Source: Pseudarthrobacter siccitolerans (GTDB lineage: Bacteria > Actinomycetota > Actinomycetes > Actinomycetales > Micrococcaceae). Taken from it: DNA of 64,000 nucleotides. The translations under genes were made by a program, and so were the position numbers. The stretch lies in assembly GCF_001046895.1 (NCBI RefSeq), contig NZ_CAQI01000042.1, positions 62,001-126,000 of the forward strand. The letters are read 5' to 3'. The notes beneath the pieces are model-generated. The model had not been told where the DNA came from, did no database searches, and saw only the letters and a list, made by a program, of their open reading frames with translations. Shown piece by piece: positions 8,502 to 19,342 of the stretch (its first letter is position 1; each line of letters opens with the position of its first letter).

Positions 8502-10796
8502 TCAGTCCTCGTGGGGTTCTATCGTGCCGGCGTTGCCGTCTACTGTGACCAGCTGGCCTGTACGAAGCACTTGGGTGGCGTTGCCGGTGCCTACTACCGC
8601 GGGGATGCCGTACTCGCGGGCTACGAGGGAGGCGTGGGCGGCGAGGTTGCCTGTGTCCGTGACCACCGCCGCCGCTGACTCGAACAGCGGGGTCCACGCC
8701 GGAGCCGTTGCCCTGGCCACGAGTATTTCGCCCGGCTGGAAACCGGAAAAGTCTGCGGGACTGTCCACGATGCGTACCCGGCCTCGTGCCCTTCCCGGGC
8801 TTGCCGGGTGGCCGAGCAGCGCTCCCGGGGCCGCGTTGCGCGTACTGCGCGCAGCGTCGGCGAGTCGGTCGAACATGTTGCCGAACCGGGGAAGCTTTCC
8901 AAGCACAAGCGGCGCGTCGAGCTTCCGCTGCCGCAGCCAGTCGGCCCGGCGCCGGGACACCTCGTCCTGTTGGCGCGGGGCGCCGGTCCGCACGTCCGCC
9001 CGGGCCAGGAAGTAGACGTCGTCGGGCCTGTCGATAACGCCCGCCTCTTGCAGTTGTGTGCCGATCTGCGCGGCGCACCGCCGCAGCAGGGGCCAGCCGA
9101 GGGTGAAGTCGCGCGCCTGCTCCTCGCGCAGCAGCGCATAATGCTGTGCGACGGCCAGGAGCGCGTCGAACCGCCGCAGAAGCCCGGTGCCCTGCAGGAT
9201 CTGGCGGCAGGCGGCCTCCGCTGCCTGGCGCCGCTCCATTGCCGTTGGCGCGGTATGCGGTGCCGAGTTCCGGCCATCCGCCCCATCTCCACCACCGGGA
9301 CATTGCTGTTCTTCGCCCGCCGTCGGGTGATACCAGTCCAGGCTGTACACCGCATGCGGTACCCGGGCCGGCGGCTTCGGCATCAGCCCGCCGAGCAGGA
9401 CCTGGTAGCCCTCGGCGCCCCGGGTTTCCTGCTGCCCTTCCTTCAGGGCTGGAGCCAGGTGCTTGTGCCAGAAACGGGCCAGCACCGCCTCCATTTTCCA
9501 GGCGGCGCCGCCGGCTGCCGCGAAGAACCACAGGTAAGCACCGGCCGCACCGGCCACCCGCTCCACCATCTCCGTAAGTTCCTCGAGGCTGGCGGTTTCC
9601 ACGGCGCCGGAATACCGGGCCACCAGCTTCCGGTAGGCGGGAAGGTGCACAGTCCGCCATTCCAGCTCCAGGCTGCGCAGGACTGCACGGTCCGCGCCTG
9701 GGGGATCGAACATCGGGCGGACCACGGAATTGTAGAAGTACGGCAGTGAACGCCGTGTGCCGCCGAACAGAAGGTGGGGGAGTGCGCGCGGCGTCGGCGG
9801 GGCCACGTAGTACCAGCCGTTGACCACAGCTGTTCCCATCGGCACGCTGATCCCCGACGAGCGGAAGACGGCCTCGTTGTAGGCCTTGTCGATCCGGGGA
9901 ACCAGCCAGTCCATAAAGAGCGGGGTCACGGGCTCGGGCAGCCATTCGCCCATCCGGAAGTTCCGGAGCCAGACGCCTTTCCCCGGCGGCTCCCATGTGA
10001 CCGGTTCCGGAACAGAAGTCATGGGCCGGGCCTGCAGGATGTGTACGTGGCCGTTCCGGTCCAGAGCCCACTCAACGTCCTGGGGCGTACCAAAATGCCT
10101 GGCGACGTTCCGGGCGGCGGCCGCCACCGCCGTCGCGCTTTCCGCGGTGAGGGCGCCGGCGGACCCCCGCGTTCTGCGGACCTGCCCCGGCCGCACCACC
10201 CAGTCCTCGCCGCCCTCGGTCCCGGCCACCAGGCTTTCCCCCAGCCCCGGTACAGCTGCAATGACTGTTTCATCCCGTGCACCCGTCAGGGGATTGGCCG
10301 TGAACGCCACGCCCGCTGCTGCGGCATCCACCATCTGCTGGACCAGGACTGCCATCACACTGCTGCCCGGCGTGCTCCCGGCGTCGAAATTTTCGTGCGC
10401 GTCCTGGTAAGCCCGTACCCGGCCGGCCGCGGCGGATTCGAAGCAGCGGTCCACGGCCAACGCCAGGCCTGCCGCATCCACCCCCAGGTAGCTCTCGTAC
10501 ATCCCGGCATAGGAAGCGCCCGGAAGGTCCTCGGCGGCCGCGGAGGAGCGCACAGCGTATGGCCCCGGACCGGCGTTCCGCGCAGCGGCCTGCAGGCGTA
10601 CGGCCCAGTCCTCCCGGCCGGAACCGTCCAGCATTGCTGCTTGGGTAACAACGAATCCCGGCGGGACGGTGAATCCCGCCGCGCGGAGCGCTGACAGTGC
10701 CGCCGCCTTGCTGCCCGCTTGTTCCCGGCGCAGGACAGGGGACCCGCCGAGCGGAGGCAGCTCAGGGACTGCGTCGTCACCCGTATCGTCGCCCAT
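8502..10796 (-). CDS. PEP/pyruvate-binding phosphotransferase (PEP-synthase / rifampicin phosphotransferase-like)
   Basis: A 764-residue enzyme with three recognisable parts. The N-terminal pyruvate-phosphate-dikinase ATP-grasp domain shows [30 protein letters not shown] and [11 protein letters not shown] middle helical region (about residues 290-660) follows. The C-terminal swivelling phosphohistidine domain has [20 protein letters not shown], with H721 as phospho-acceptor. This layout matches PEP synthases that lack the TIM-barrel PEP site and rifampicin phosphotransferases (usually about 860 residues). The substrate of phosphorylation is unknown. The start is the ATG with AGGTGA five bases upstream; the open frame continues to 10892 but that extension overlaps the leuS leader promoter region. 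Confidence 0.8.
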   Translation of the reverse strand: MGDDTGDDAVPELPPLGGSPVLRREQAGSKAAALSALRAAGFTVPPGFVVTQAAMLDGSGREDWAVRLQAAARNAGPGPYAVRSSAAAEDLPGASYAGMYESYLGVDAAGLALAVDRCFESAAAGRVRAYQDAHENFDAGSTPGSSVMAVLVQQMVDAAAAGVAFTANPLTGARDETVIAAVPGLGESLVAGTEGGEDWVVRPGQVRRTRGSAGALTAESATAVAAAARNVARHFGTPQDVEWALDRNGHVHILQARPMTSVPEPVTWEPPGKGVWLRNFRMGEWLPEPVTPLFMDWLVPRIDKAYNEAVFRSSGISVPMGTAVVNGWYYVAPPTPRALPHLLFGGTRRSLPYFYNSVVRPMFDPPGADRAVLRSLELEWRTVHLPAYRKLVARYSGAVETASLEELTEMVERVAGAAGAYLWFFAAAGGAAWKMEAVLARFWHKHLAPALKEGQQETRGAEGYQVLLGGLMPKPPARVPHAVYSLDWYHPTAGEEQQCPGGGDGADGRNSAPHTAPTAMERRQAAEAACRQILQGTGLLRRFDALLAVAQHYALLREEQARDFTLGWPLLRRCAAQIGTQLQEAGVIDRPDDVYFLARADVRTGAPRQQDEVSRRRADWLRQRKLDAPLVLGKLPRFGNMFDRLADAARSTRNAAPGALLGHPASPGRARGRVRIVDSPADFSGFQPGEILVARATAPAWTPLFESAAAVVTDTGNLAAHASLVAREYGIPAVVGTGNATQVLRTGQLVTVDGNAGTIEPHED

Positions 10797-10900
10797 GGAA
10801 TCACCTGCCGGATCAGGGGCCGCGCGGCCTGGCCCAAGTCTAGTTACGCCGGGACGGCCCGGTACAGGCCGGGAGCTCAGCCGGGCACGCACAGGTGCGC

Positions 10901-10912
10901 TAAAGTAGTTCC
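10901..10912 (+). promoter_or_regulatory. -10 element of the leuS leader promoter
   Basis: TAAAGT at 10901-10906 sits 6 bases before the ATG of the short leader peptide, so transcription would begin at or next to that A, giving a leaderless message. No good -35 consensus is seen 17 bases upstream. Start point not demonstrated. Confidence 0.5.
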
Positions 10913-10939
10913 ATGCGTGCGATCCTTCTGCTTAGTTAG
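10913..10939 (+). CDS. leuS attenuator leader peptide MRAILLLS
   Basis: An eight-codon open frame, ATG CGT GCG ATC CTT CTG CTT AGT, then TAG. Four of the eight residues are Ile/Leu, three leucines in a row, the hallmark of a branched-chain attenuation peptide. It starts right after a -10-like hexamer, so it may be the first codon of the transcript. A terminator hairpin follows 36 bases later and leuS begins 150 bases downstream. Ribosome stalling when leucyl-tRNA is scarce would be expected to favour read-through. The mechanism is inferred from this arrangement and from known ilv/leu leaders. Confidence 0.72.
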   Translation: MRAILLLS

Positions 10940-10975
10940 CCGCCCGGCGTCCGATACAACGGATAACCGTGCGGC

Positions 10976-11000
10976 AGCCCCTCCCTGGCGAGGGGCTTTT
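10976..11000 (+). terminator. attenuator terminator upstream of leuS
   Basis: AGCCCCTC (10976-10983) pairs with GAGGGGCT (10990-10997) around a six-base loop and is followed by a T-run starting in the stem (CTTTT). It lies between the Leu/Ile leader peptide and leuS, as expected for an attenuator. Confidence 0.75.
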
Positions 11001-11090
11001 GTGTGTCCGGGCGTGTTTTCCGGGCCGGCAGCAGGAGGATCAGGCCGTTATGGCAGCACAGATGCCGTAACAGAACAGAAGAGGGCAGCA

Positions 11091-13619
11091 GTGGGCGTTC
11101 AGCCGGAGACAGAGACCGGAACAGCAGCAACAGCGCAGGCGGAGGTGCCCGAGGAGGGCACGTACAGCTTTGCCGCCATGGAGGCCAAATGGCCGCAGGT
11201 GTGGGAAGACCTTCAGGTTTTCACACCTGTCGACGACGGGTCCCGGGAACGGCGCTATGTGCTGGACATGTTCCCCTACCCGTCCGGGGACCTGCACATG
11301 GGCCACGCGGAAGCCTTCGCCATGGGCGACGTGGTGGCCCGCTACCTGCGCCAGCGGGGCTACGACGTCCTGCACCCGATCGGCTGGGACTCCTTTGGCC
11401 TGCCCGCCGAGAATGCCGCCATCAAGCGCAACGCCCACCCCAGCGAGTGGACCTACGCCAACATTGACACCCAGGCGGCCTCCTTCAAGCGCTACGCCAT
11501 CTCCGCCGACTGGTCCCGCCGGCTGCACACCTCTGACCCCGAGTACTACCGCTGGACCCAGTGGCTGTTCAAGCGCTTCTATGAGCGCGGACTGGCGTAC
11601 CGGAAGGATTCACCGGTCAACTGGTGCCCCAAGGACCAGACCGTGCTGGCCAACGAGCAGGTAGTCAACGGCGCCTGCGAGCGCTGCGGCACCACCGTCA
11701 CCAAGAAGTCCCTGAACCAGTGGTACTTCAAAATCACCGAATACGCCGACCGGCTGCTCGATGACATGGAGCAGCTCCGCGGCCACTGGCCCGAGCGCGT
11801 CCTGGCGATGCAGAAGAACTGGATCGGCCGGTCCGAGGGTGCCCACGTCAACTTTGTGATCGAGGCCGACGGCGGGAAGCCCGCCAAAGAGGTGACCGTC
11901 TTCACCACGCGTCCGGACACGCTGTACGGCGCTACGTTCTTTGTGGTGGCAGCCGATGCGCCGCTCGCCGTCGAACTCGTCACGGAGGAGCACGCCGCTG
12001 CCCTGGACGAATACCGCGAGCAGGTCAAGGCCCTCTCGGAAATCGAGCGCCAATCCACCGAGCGGGAAAAGACCGGTGTGTTCACCGGCCGGTACGCGAT
12101 CAACCCGCTGAACGGGGAGAAACTGCCCGTCTGGGCTGCGGACTACGTCCTGGCCGACTACGGGACCGGCGCCATCATGGCCGTCCCCGCGCACGATCAG
12201 CGAGACCTGGACTTCGCCCGCAAGTTCGACCTGCCCGTCCGGGCTGTCCTGGACACAGGCGAGGAGGACCCCGCAGTCTCCGGCACCGCCACGGCAGGGG
12301 AAGGCACGCTGATCAACTCCGGCGACCTGGACGGCCTGCCCAAGGCCGAAGCCATTCCGGCCGCCATCGCCATCCTCGAACGCCAGGGTACCGGCGAGAA
12401 GTTCGTGAACTTCCGCCTGCGTGACTGGCTGCTCAGCCGCCAGCGCTTCTGGGGCACCCCGATCCCGATCATCCACTGCCCGTCCTGCGGCGAGGTTCCG
12501 GTTCCGGACGAGCAGCTGCCCGTCACCCTGCCCTCCGACCTGCGCGGGGAGGACCTCTCGCCCAAGGGCACCTCGCCCCTTGCTGCTGCAGAAGCGTGGG
12601 TCAACGTGGAATGCCCGTCCTGCCACGGCCCGGCCAGGCGGGACACCGACACCATGGACACCTTCGTGGACTCATCGTGGTACTTCCTGCGGTTCGTCTC
12701 GCCGCAGTACACCGAAGGGCCGTTCGACCCCGAAAAGATCAACGACTGGATGCCCGTGGGCCAGTACGTGGGCGGTGTTGAGCACGCCATCCTGCACCTG
12801 CTGTACGCCCGGTTCTTCACCAAGGTCATCAACGACCTCGGCATGATCGACGCCAACGAGCCGTTCAGCGCGCTCCTGAACCAGGGCCAGGTGCTCAACG
12901 GCGGCAAAGCCATGAGCAAGTCGCTGGGCAACGGCGTGGATCTCGGCGAGCAGTTGGACAAGTACGGGGTGGACGCCGTCCGGCTCACCATGATCTTCGC
13001 GTCCCCGCCCGAGGATGACGTCGACTGGGCCGACGTTTCGCCTTCCGGCTCCGCAAAGTTCCTGGCCCGCGCCTGGCGCCTCGCCCAGGACGTATCGAGT
13101 GCGCCCGGGGTCGACGTCACTACCGGTGACCGCGCGCTCCGCTCCGTAACGCACCGGACCATTGCCGACGCCGCCGACCTGCTGGACGCCAACAAGTTCA
13201 ACGTGGTGGTAGCCAAGCTGATGGAGCTGGTCAACGCCACCCGCAAGGCCATCGACTCCGGTGCGGGCGGTGCCGACCCGGCCGTGCGCGAGGCGGCCGA
13301 GGCCGTTGCGGTGATCCTGAGCCTCTTCGCCCCCTACACGGCAGAGGACACGTGGAACGTCCTGGGACACCCCGCCTCGGTGGCCAACGCCGGCTGGCCC
13401 GCCCACGACGCCTCCCTGCTGGTGCAGGACACTGTCACCGCCGTGGTGCAGGTCCAGGGCAAGGTGCGGGACAGGCTGGAGGTCTCCCCGGACGTTTCCG
13501 AGGACCAGCTGCGGGAGCTGGCGCTGGCCTCGGACAACGTCCAGCGCGCCCTCGACGGCCGGGGCATCCGCACGGTCATCGTCCGCGCCCCTAAACTGGT
13601 CAACATCGTCCCGGCCTAG
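11091..13619 (+). CDS. leuS: leucyl-tRNA synthetase
   Basis: An 842-residue class I aminoacyl-tRNA synthetase charging tRNA-Leu. The HIGH motif is HMGH at 69-72, and the KMSKS-type motif is KAMSKS at 606-611. The CP1 editing domain (about 230-430) includes [14 protein letters not shown] and [15 protein letters not shown], with the discriminating Thr/Asp residues in place. The anticodon-binding domain follows. The GTG start at 11091 has GAGGG five to six bases upstream and gives the usual length; the frame is open further upstream through the leader region but without a good start. Probably under leader-peptide attenuation. Confidence 0.95.
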   Translation: MGVQPETETGTAATAQAEVPEEGTYSFAAMEAKWPQVWEDLQVFTPVDDGSRERRYVLDMFPYPSGDLHMGHAEAFAMGDVVARYLRQRGYDVLHPIGWDSFGLPAENAAIKRNAHPSEWTYANIDTQAASFKRYAISADWSRRLHTSDPEYYRWTQWLFKRFYERGLAYRKDSPVNWCPKDQTVLANEQVVNGACERCGTTVTKKSLNQWYFKITEYADRLLDDMEQLRGHWPERVLAMQKNWIGRSEGAHVNFVIEADGGKPAKEVTVFTTRPDTLYGATFFVVAADAPLAVELVTEEHAAALDEYREQVKALSEIERQSTEREKTGVFTGRYAINPLNGEKLPVWAADYVLADYGTGAIMAVPAHDQRDLDFARKFDLPVRAVLDTGEEDPAVSGTATAGEGTLINSGDLDGLPKAEAIPAAIAILERQGTGEKFVNFRLRDWLLSRQRFWGTPIPIIHCPSCGEVPVPDEQLPVTLPSDLRGEDLSPKGTSPLAAAEAWVNVECPSCHGPARRDTDTMDTFVDSSWYFLRFVSPQYTEGPFDPEKINDWMPVGQYVGGVEHAILHLLYARFFTKVINDLGMIDANEPFSALLNQGQVLNGGKAMSKSLGNGVDLGEQLDKYGVDAVRLTMIFASPPEDDVDWADVSPSGSAKFLARAWRLAQDVSSAPGVDVTTGDRALRSVTHRTIADAADLLDANKFNVVVAKLMELVNATRKAIDSGAGGADPAVREAAEAVAVILSLFAPYTAEDTWNVLGHPASVANAGWPAHDASLLVQDTVTAVVQVQGKVRDRLEVSPDVSEDQLRELALASDNVQRALDGRGIRTVIVRAPKLVNIVPA

Positions 13620-13625
13620 CCGGAA

Positions 13626-13653
13626 CAGGCCGCCGGAAACCTCCGGCGGCCTG
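13626..13653 (+). terminator. hairpin terminator after leuS
   Basis: A perfect 12-bp GC-rich stem (13626-13637 with 13642-13653) around a four-base loop, immediately after the leuS stop. It is followed by only a short T stretch. The AGGAGG of degV begins 9 bases later, so read-through into degV is possible. Confidence 0.6.
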
Positions 13654-13673
13654 CTTGACCCCAGGAGGCCCCC

Positions 13674-14684
13674 TTGCCCGACCGCGACGCCCCTGCCTGG
13701 CCCTGGATCCGGGCCCGCGTGGCCGCCATGCGCGCCAAGCAGGACGCCGCCAAGCGGGACAGCGACGCAACCCGGCCGGACGCCGTCGTACGTACTGCCG
13801 TAGTGACCGATTCCGCAGCTGCCTTGCCGGCGGCCTGGTCCGCAAGTCTCACCGCTGACGGCCGCCTCACCGTGATTCCCATGCCGGTGATGGTGGGGGA
13901 CGAAATCTACGGCGAGGGCGAGGACGACATCTCGCAGACGATCGCACTGGCCCTGGCCAGTGGAACGTCCGTAAAAACCTCCCGGCCGTCGCCCGGCCAG
14001 TTCGAGCAGACCTACCTCGCCGCGCAGCGCCGGGGCTATGAGGCCGTAGTCTCGGTGCATATCTCCGGCGGCCTGTCCGGAACGGCCGACGCCGCCCGCC
14101 TTGCGGCAGCCCGCGTGGGGATTCCCGTGGAGGTGGTGGACTCCGCAACTGTGGGCATGGCCCTCGGGATGGCTGTCCAGGAAAGCGTCCGCGCAGCGGC
14201 AGAAGGCGCCGGGGCCGGCACGGTGGCCGCTGCTGCTGCGGCGCAGGCAGCCCGCACCAAAGTCTATTTCTACGTTCCCAGCCTTGAGCAGCTGCGCCGC
14301 GGCGGCCGCATCGGGACGGCAGCGTCGCTGTGGGGCACCATGCTGGCCATCAAGCCCATCCTGGCGGTCGACGACGGCAAGATCGTCCCGCTGGAAAAGG
14401 TCCGGTCCGCGGCCAAGGCAGTCGCCCGGCTCGAGGAAATCGTGGCGGCCGACGCGTCGGCCCGCCCGGACGGAGTCCGGCTAGCCGTCCACCATTTCGG
14501 AAACCCTGCGGAGGCCGAGAGCCTCGCCGCACGGCTGGCAGCATCGTTGCCGCACTGTCCTCCCGCCCAGATCAGCTCCCTTCCTGCCGTGCTCGCTGCC
14601 CATGCCGGACTTGGCGTTCTGGCCGTCATCGTGGGCGACCGCAGCGGTATGGGCGAAGATACCGGTGCCGCCGACCCCGGATAG
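13674..14684 (+). CDS. DegV family fatty-acid-binding protein
   Basis: A 336-residue DegV-type protein. These bind a fatty acid between two domains and (as FakB) present it to a fatty acid kinase. Family features: AVVTDSAAALP near residue 43, then VIPMPVMVGDEIYGEG, SVHISGGLSGTADAARLAA and the C-terminal PAVLAAHAGLGVLAVIVG. The TTG start has AGGAGG five bases upstream. The first 35 residues are an extra charged N-terminus not typical of the domain. It follows leuS closely and precedes comEA. Confidence 0.88.
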   Translation: MPDRDAPAWPWIRARVAAMRAKQDAAKRDSDATRPDAVVRTAVVTDSAAALPAAWSASLTADGRLTVIPMPVMVGDEIYGEGEDDISQTIALALASGTSVKTSRPSPGQFEQTYLAAQRRGYEAVVSVHISGGLSGTADAARLAAARVGIPVEVVDSATVGMALGMAVQESVRAAAEGAGAGTVAAAAAAQAARTKVYFYVPSLEQLRRGGRIGTAASLWGTMLAIKPILAVDDGKIVPLEKVRSAAKAVARLEEIVAADASARPDGVRLAVHHFGNPAEAESLAARLAASLPHCPPAQISSLPAVLAAHAGLGVLAVIVGDRSGMGEDTGAADPG

Positions 14685-14744
14685 GGGCTCCGTTTCCACA
14701 TAGCAGCGGCTGGCCCTGTCGCCGGGGCGCGGCCTGTCCCTAGC

Positions 14745-15674
14745 GTGGGGCGTATGTCACGCCGGGACGCTGGAGCAGCAGGTCAGCAGGCGCGCCACGC
14801 CAGGAACCGGCTGCAGGCCACCCTGGGCAGCAACCCGCGCGGGCTCCTCCTCGACGCGGACGGTCAACCTGCCTTCGAATACCGCGGTGGGCAGGATCCT
14901 GACGGCGGCGCCAACCGCGGCGGGATCGATAGCGCCCCACTCCACGATGTGGGGCCGGCCATCCGATGGCGCCTCGGACTGCGGCTCGCTGTGCTCCTCG
15001 GCATCCTTGCCGTCGCGGCCGGTGCCTGGTTCTGGTGGCAGGCGGCGTCAGGCCGGCCCGAGATCCTTCCCCTCAGCGGCGTCAGCCCGGAAACCACCGC
15101 CGGGACTGGGGAGAACGGCCTCACGAATGCGGACAACGGCGGCGGGAGCCGGGCGGGTCCTGAGTCCGGAACATCCGCGGAAACGCCGTCCGGGGCGCAG
15201 GAAAGCTCCGTTGCCGGCACCGTGGTAGTCCACGTTGCCGGTGCGGTGCTGCGGCCGGGAGTGGTGCAACTGCCGGCAGGCAGCCGGGTGCACGATGCTC
15301 TTGCCGCGGCAGGAGGAGGAACTCCGGGCGCGGACCCGGACCGGCTTAACCTGGCCGCCGTGGTGGAGGACGGGCAAAAGATCCATGTCCCGCTGCAGGG
15401 TGCGCCGTTGCCGGATGGCGCCGGCGAAGCAGGAGATTCGGATGCGGGAGGGGCTTCCGAGGGAAGTGCGGGAACCTCGGGATCGAAGGTCAACCTGAAT
15501 ACGGCGGGGGTGGAGGAACTGGATGGTTTGCCGAAGGTGGGGCCCGTGCTGGCTCAACGCATCGTGGACTGGCGTAAGGAACACGGGCCCTTCAAAGCGG
15601 TGGAGGAACTGGACGCCATTGACGGCGTGGGACCCAAAATGCTTGAAGCCCTGCTTCCGCTTGTGACCGTATGA
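14745..15674 (+). CDS. comEA: ComEA-like DNA-binding competence protein
   Basis: A 309-residue membrane-anchored protein expected to bind incoming DNA outside the membrane and pass it to ComEC. It has a basic N-terminus, one membrane helix near residues 80-102 (LAVLLGILAVAAGAWFWW), a Ser/Gly-rich linker, and an SLBB domain (VVVHVAGAVLRPGVVQLPAG). Two helix-hairpin-helix units close it (VNLNTAGVEELDGLPKVG and AIDGVGPKMLEALLPLV). Start is GTG at 14745 or ATG at 14754; no strong ribosome site separates them. It lies directly upstream of the broken comEC. Confidence 0.9.
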   Translation: MGRMSRRDAGAAGQQARHARNRLQATLGSNPRGLLLDADGQPAFEYRGGQDPDGGANRGGIDSAPLHDVGPAIRWRLGLRLAVLLGILAVAAGAWFWWQAASGRPEILPLSGVSPETTAGTGENGLTNADNGGGSRAGPESGTSAETPSGAQESSVAGTVVVHVAGAVLRPGVVQLPAGSRVHDALAAAGGGTPGADPDRLNLAAVVEDGQKIHVPLQGAPLPDGAGEAGDSDAGGASEGSAGTSGSKVNLNTAGVEELDGLPKVGPVLAQRIVDWRKEHGPFKAVEELDAIDGVGPKMLEALLPLVTV

Positions 15675-15719
15675 GACGCAGGAAAGATGTGGTGAAGACG
15701 CCGATGGCGCGGCGCTGTT

Positions 15720-16964
15720 GTGGATAACCGGGCAACCCGGACAGGGACCAGTCCCTGGAGACGGTATGTGGAATCAGCCGTCCGTGGCTACGCCGCTCCC
15801 GGGGAGGGTTCCGGACTCCCTGGGACGGGGGAGGGCGCGGCCGCCGGTGGCCGGGGCGGGATCCAGGAGCACATCGTCGGGGCGGGGAAGCCAGGCCTGC
15901 GGAAATTGCCCCACCGCCGGAGCCCGGTCGAAACTTTGCGGAGTTACTGGGCTGCACAGTCCGCCCGCTTTGCTGCCGGCAACCGGAAGGCCGCTTTGGA
16001 AGCGGATGCGGGCGATGAAGCACCCCGGCAGCGTACTGATCTGCGGCTGGCGCTGCCTGCGGTTTTCGTCTGGGCTGCGTCCCTTGCCGGGCTATGGCTG
16101 CCTCCCACAGCCCTGGGCGGCCTCTGCTGCGTCCTGCTGGTGCTTGCGGCCGTACTGCTCCACCGGACGTGGAAGACCAGAGGGTCGGCACTAGCCGGCG
16201 GCCCGCGCCGGCCTGCCCGGCGGAGCCTCCTGACCACCGCAGCGATCGCGTTCCTGCTCGCAGCCACAGCGGCGGCGCACTCGGCAGTTGCGTCCACCCA
16301 GCGCCATGAGGGCCCGCTGGCGGCTGCGGTTTCGTCCGGAAAGTCAGTGGTGGCCGTGGTGGAAGTGGCAGGATCGCCCCGGGCGTTGAACCCGCCGAAC
16401 CAGGCGGGTACGCCGGCACGATGGTCCGTGCCTGTCTGGACCCGGGACGTCAGTACGGGAGGTGTCCTGCTGCGCACCCGGGCCCAGTTGCTGGTGACAG
16501 GCGGCGGCGCCTGGGGAACCGTGGTGCCCGGACAGCTGGTGCGCGCCACCGGGAAACTCCGGCCGGCAGATCCCGGAAGGGAGGAAGCAGGCATGCTGAC
16601 TGCTTCCTCGGGACCGGGAAAACCCACTGATTCGCCAGTCCTGCAGGAGTCCGCCAAGGAACTGCGGGAACGGTTTGTGGCCGCGGCCTCCTTCCTCGCT
16701 CCGGATCCGCAGGGCCTGCTTCCCGGCATGGTCACCGGGGACACCAGCGCTTTGGACGAGGGCCTGGCGGCGGCGATGAAAACTGTGGGCATGACCCACC
16801 TGACCGCCGTCAGCGGCGTGACTGATAGGTTACGAGGTGGGTGCTCACCCTCTAGCCCCCGAAACGTTCGGAGTGTGGTCGATGAGACGCGATTCCGGTA
16901 CGCCGACCACTGCGAGATCCCAACGCGATCTACGATGCCTATATGGACGAGCATGCATTGGTGA
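15720..16964 (+). pseudogene. comEC: comEC, truncated by an insertion
   Basis: The 5' half of the DNA-uptake channel gene. Residues 1 to about 366 follow ComEC: a long N-terminal extension, two membrane helices near 105-150, then the OB-like domain and the start of the competence domain with MTHLTAVSG. In intact ComEC this continues as AN plus membrane helices; here, after AGCGGC at 16812-16817, the sequence changes and 48 unrelated residues run to a TAG at 16964. Full ComEC is about 750-850 residues, so the competence-domain helices and the metallo-lactamase domain are missing. The other half is not in the window. Confidence 0.85.
16812..16822. other. left junction of the accessory region in comEC
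   Basis: Homology to ComEC ends inside the codons for VSG|AN at about 16817/16818, and accessory sequence starts with GTGACTGATAGG. The exact core cannot be fixed without the right junction. Interpretation as an attachment site (attL) is inferred from the abrupt change within a conserved motif and from the serine recombinase further right. Confidence 0.55.
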
Positions 16965-17632
16965 CGTGGTGTCGGGGATCCCTGTGATAGTGGGCTCTCC
17001 TCGCCGGGCGGACTACTTACTCTGCTGCCCGGTCGCGCTCACAACGGAGGCTGCGACTGAAAGGGTCTCAGAAGAGCATCGAGGAGCTGAAGTGTCGCTT
17101 CAAGCCCGTCTTCTGGCCGATCTTAGCGCCGAAGGCCAAGGACTTTCACCGATCGCGCGACCAGCTGGAGTGTGGCTGCATTCATGAGGTCTTCACGCGC
17201 GGCAAAGACGACTTACCGGACGCTCGCAGCTGGTCTGACGCGATTACTCAAGCGTCCGCTGCCCGAGGGTGAGTACTGGTGCACGAACGGCCACGGCGAG
17301 GCGGGACGCGCTTACCGCACCCTTCGAGCCTGATCGCTCGCACTCCCGGGGCTGTAGTCTTCTCTGGCGGCCTTGACCAGGGACCGCATCCCGTCAGCAC
17401 CGGTCCTGGTCTCGTTCGATAGCGGCTCTGCGCTCTTGGTCGCGTCGGATCGCAAGGGCCGCCGCGGCAGCGGCACCACAGCGGATCGCCTCCTGCGGGA
17501 TCGGTCGGAGCGCGATGGCTTCGGCGACTGCAGCTTTATAAGCAGCCTGAGCTTCGTTACGTACGCCGTCCATGCGTCAATACTAAGTGAGGGGCACGGC
17601 TACGCGCTGGCGCGGATGAGGCCCGGGCCCGT
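16965..17632. other. gap without a convincing gene
   Basis: Several short open frames exist but none has a recognisable domain. The best is a 49-codon frame at 17184-17333 (plus strand, ends CTNGHGEAGRAYRTLRA), without a clear ribosome site. Probably degraded island-end sequence. Confidence 0.4.
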
Positions 17633-18991
17633 TCATTCCTCCTTCAGGAACACTGTTTTGAACAGGTTAGCCGCGTCGATGAGCTCTCCGGTTGGCACCC
17701 GTAACTCGCCGCTCGTCACGGCATCGTTGCTGTCCTCGGTGAGGACCCACGAGACCATGACTGAGCTGGCCTGAGGGTCCTTTGCGACGATCACATAGTC
17801 GTCCTGGTCGCTCATCCACGGCACGTTCGGACGAAACGACTCCGGAGTGAGCACGACTTCGGCGTCCTCGCCGCAATTGCTCCAAGTCACGGGGTAGTCG
17901 CGTATGAGAGGCCGGAGCGTGGAATAGTCGAAAGCGGGCCGGAGAGGATCCGTCGATCGCAGCACGGGTTCGACAGCCTTTTCGTAGTCGGCGTCGTCCG
18001 GATCAAGGTGATCGACCAGCTCGCAGCCGTGGAAGGTCACGATGAGATGCGGCTTCGAGACGAACCTGTCGCGGCTGACCACGCGGATCCCTGCGCCCGA
18101 CAAACCGACGCCATAAAGTGTTCGCGACCTCTCGCGACATGCTCGGTCTTCCCGTTCCACCACTTGGCCAGCGCCTCTTCGCGGTCCTCTGCGGTCAGGT
18201 GCGCCGTGCCGCCGAAGACGCTCGACGCCAGACGGATCGGGGTCGATGCGAAGGCGTCCTCCGCGAGTTCTGGCTCCTTCCTGAACTGCTCCTCTTCGTA
18301 ATCGCGGAGGCTTTCCAGGACCTCTTCCAGGCGGTCGACCCTACAGATGGGGCCGAGCACGCCCACCTCGAGTTCGATCGGCGGCTTCCCGCCGCCGCGG
18401 GCGCGTTCGACAAGGGCTAGGACTTGTCCGGAGCGGGCAGGCCTCGTTGCTCGTGCCGCGCACGTAGATCGCTCCGTCCTCGAGGCTGTCGCGGCGGTCG
18501 ACTCCCTGAAAGCTCTTGTGGCATGGGAAAATCGTCTGCCCTTCTTGGGGCGGCTGGGCGATTACGAACAGCACCGCGTTCTCGGCGTTTACGCCGATCC
18601 TCCCGAACTCGAAGGCTGGGAACTGCGGCCCGAGGTAGGGACGGAGCCGATCCTCGAGCTCATGGGCCTCGGTACCGCGGGGCACGCCCGGAGCGCCATC
18701 CCTCTGCGCGCCGATTACCATCACAGCGTATCCGCGGAAGTGCCTGGCAGCCTCGTACGGACGCCTATTGGCCGCCCCGAGGAGGAACTTCGCGACCTTG
18801 GCGACACTGGCCTTGCTGCTCAGGTCGATGGGGCTCTTGACCTCGAGGTACGTCGTCTCTGCCTCGTCGCCGACAGTGACCACGTGGTCGAGGATTCCCC
18901 GCAGGGCGCGCTCACCCAGGGGGATGGCGTCGGTACTTAGCGTTGAGCGCTTGGAGCCCGAGCCGATGGAGCTCACGTGATCATTAGGCAT
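17633..18991 (-). pseudogene. AlbA_2-domain (Schlafen-like) protein with two frameshifts
   Basis: Three overlapping minus-strand frames make one protein of about 450 residues. It starts at ATG 18991 (MPNDHVSSIG; GGGAG upstream), where the AlbA_2-like putative DNA-binding domain shows ETTYLEVKSPIDLSS, AANRRP and GYAVMVIG. The frame changes near 18440-18450, after IYVRGTSNEA, continuing as GQVLALVERARGGGKPP. It changes again near 18110 after KTEHVARGREHFMA, continuing as GIRVVSRDRFVSKPH to the stop at 17633. Each shift is a single-base event. Either it is a decayed gene or there are two sequence errors. Such proteins often accompany regulators or defence genes; function unknown. Confidence 0.6.
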
Positions 18992-19342
18992 AGGACCATA
19001 CTCCCATTCCCATTTGTATTCACGGCCTGGATGGTCAGCCCGGTGCCCCCTCCGGCCAGCCACCGGCCCGTGGACATGCTCGACAACATGCCCCTGCTCC
19101 ATAACACCCTGAGTGCCTTCGCCGACCAGTATCGGCCGGTCGAGAAGCGCCGCTGACCGGTTTACGTACACTGCCCAGCTATATTTGGAGCAAATTCCCC
19201 GGAGCCATAGCACTGCACGAGGTACGTCCCTAGCAGCAGGCAACATAGTTCCGGGCCTCAGCGAGAAGATTCAGGGGAAACCACACATGCGACGGCAATT
19301 CGAAAGTGCCGAGGATCAGTTGAGCGCCCGACAGATAACGCA
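18992..19342. other. divergent intergenic region
   Basis: Lies between the divergent frameshifted gene and the 388-residue unknown gene. It must hold both promoters, but I see no clear -35/-10 pair, repeat or RNA structure. Confidence 0.4.

Noticed and set aside
8350-10071. 573-codon minus-strand frame in the PEP-utilising enzyme region
   Set aside because: Arg/Pro/Gly-rich out-of-frame shadow of the enzyme gene on the same strand, with no motif.
12672-14060. 462-codon minus-strand frame across leuS and degV
   Set aside because: Antisense to two clear genes, with low-complexity composition and no recognisable motif.
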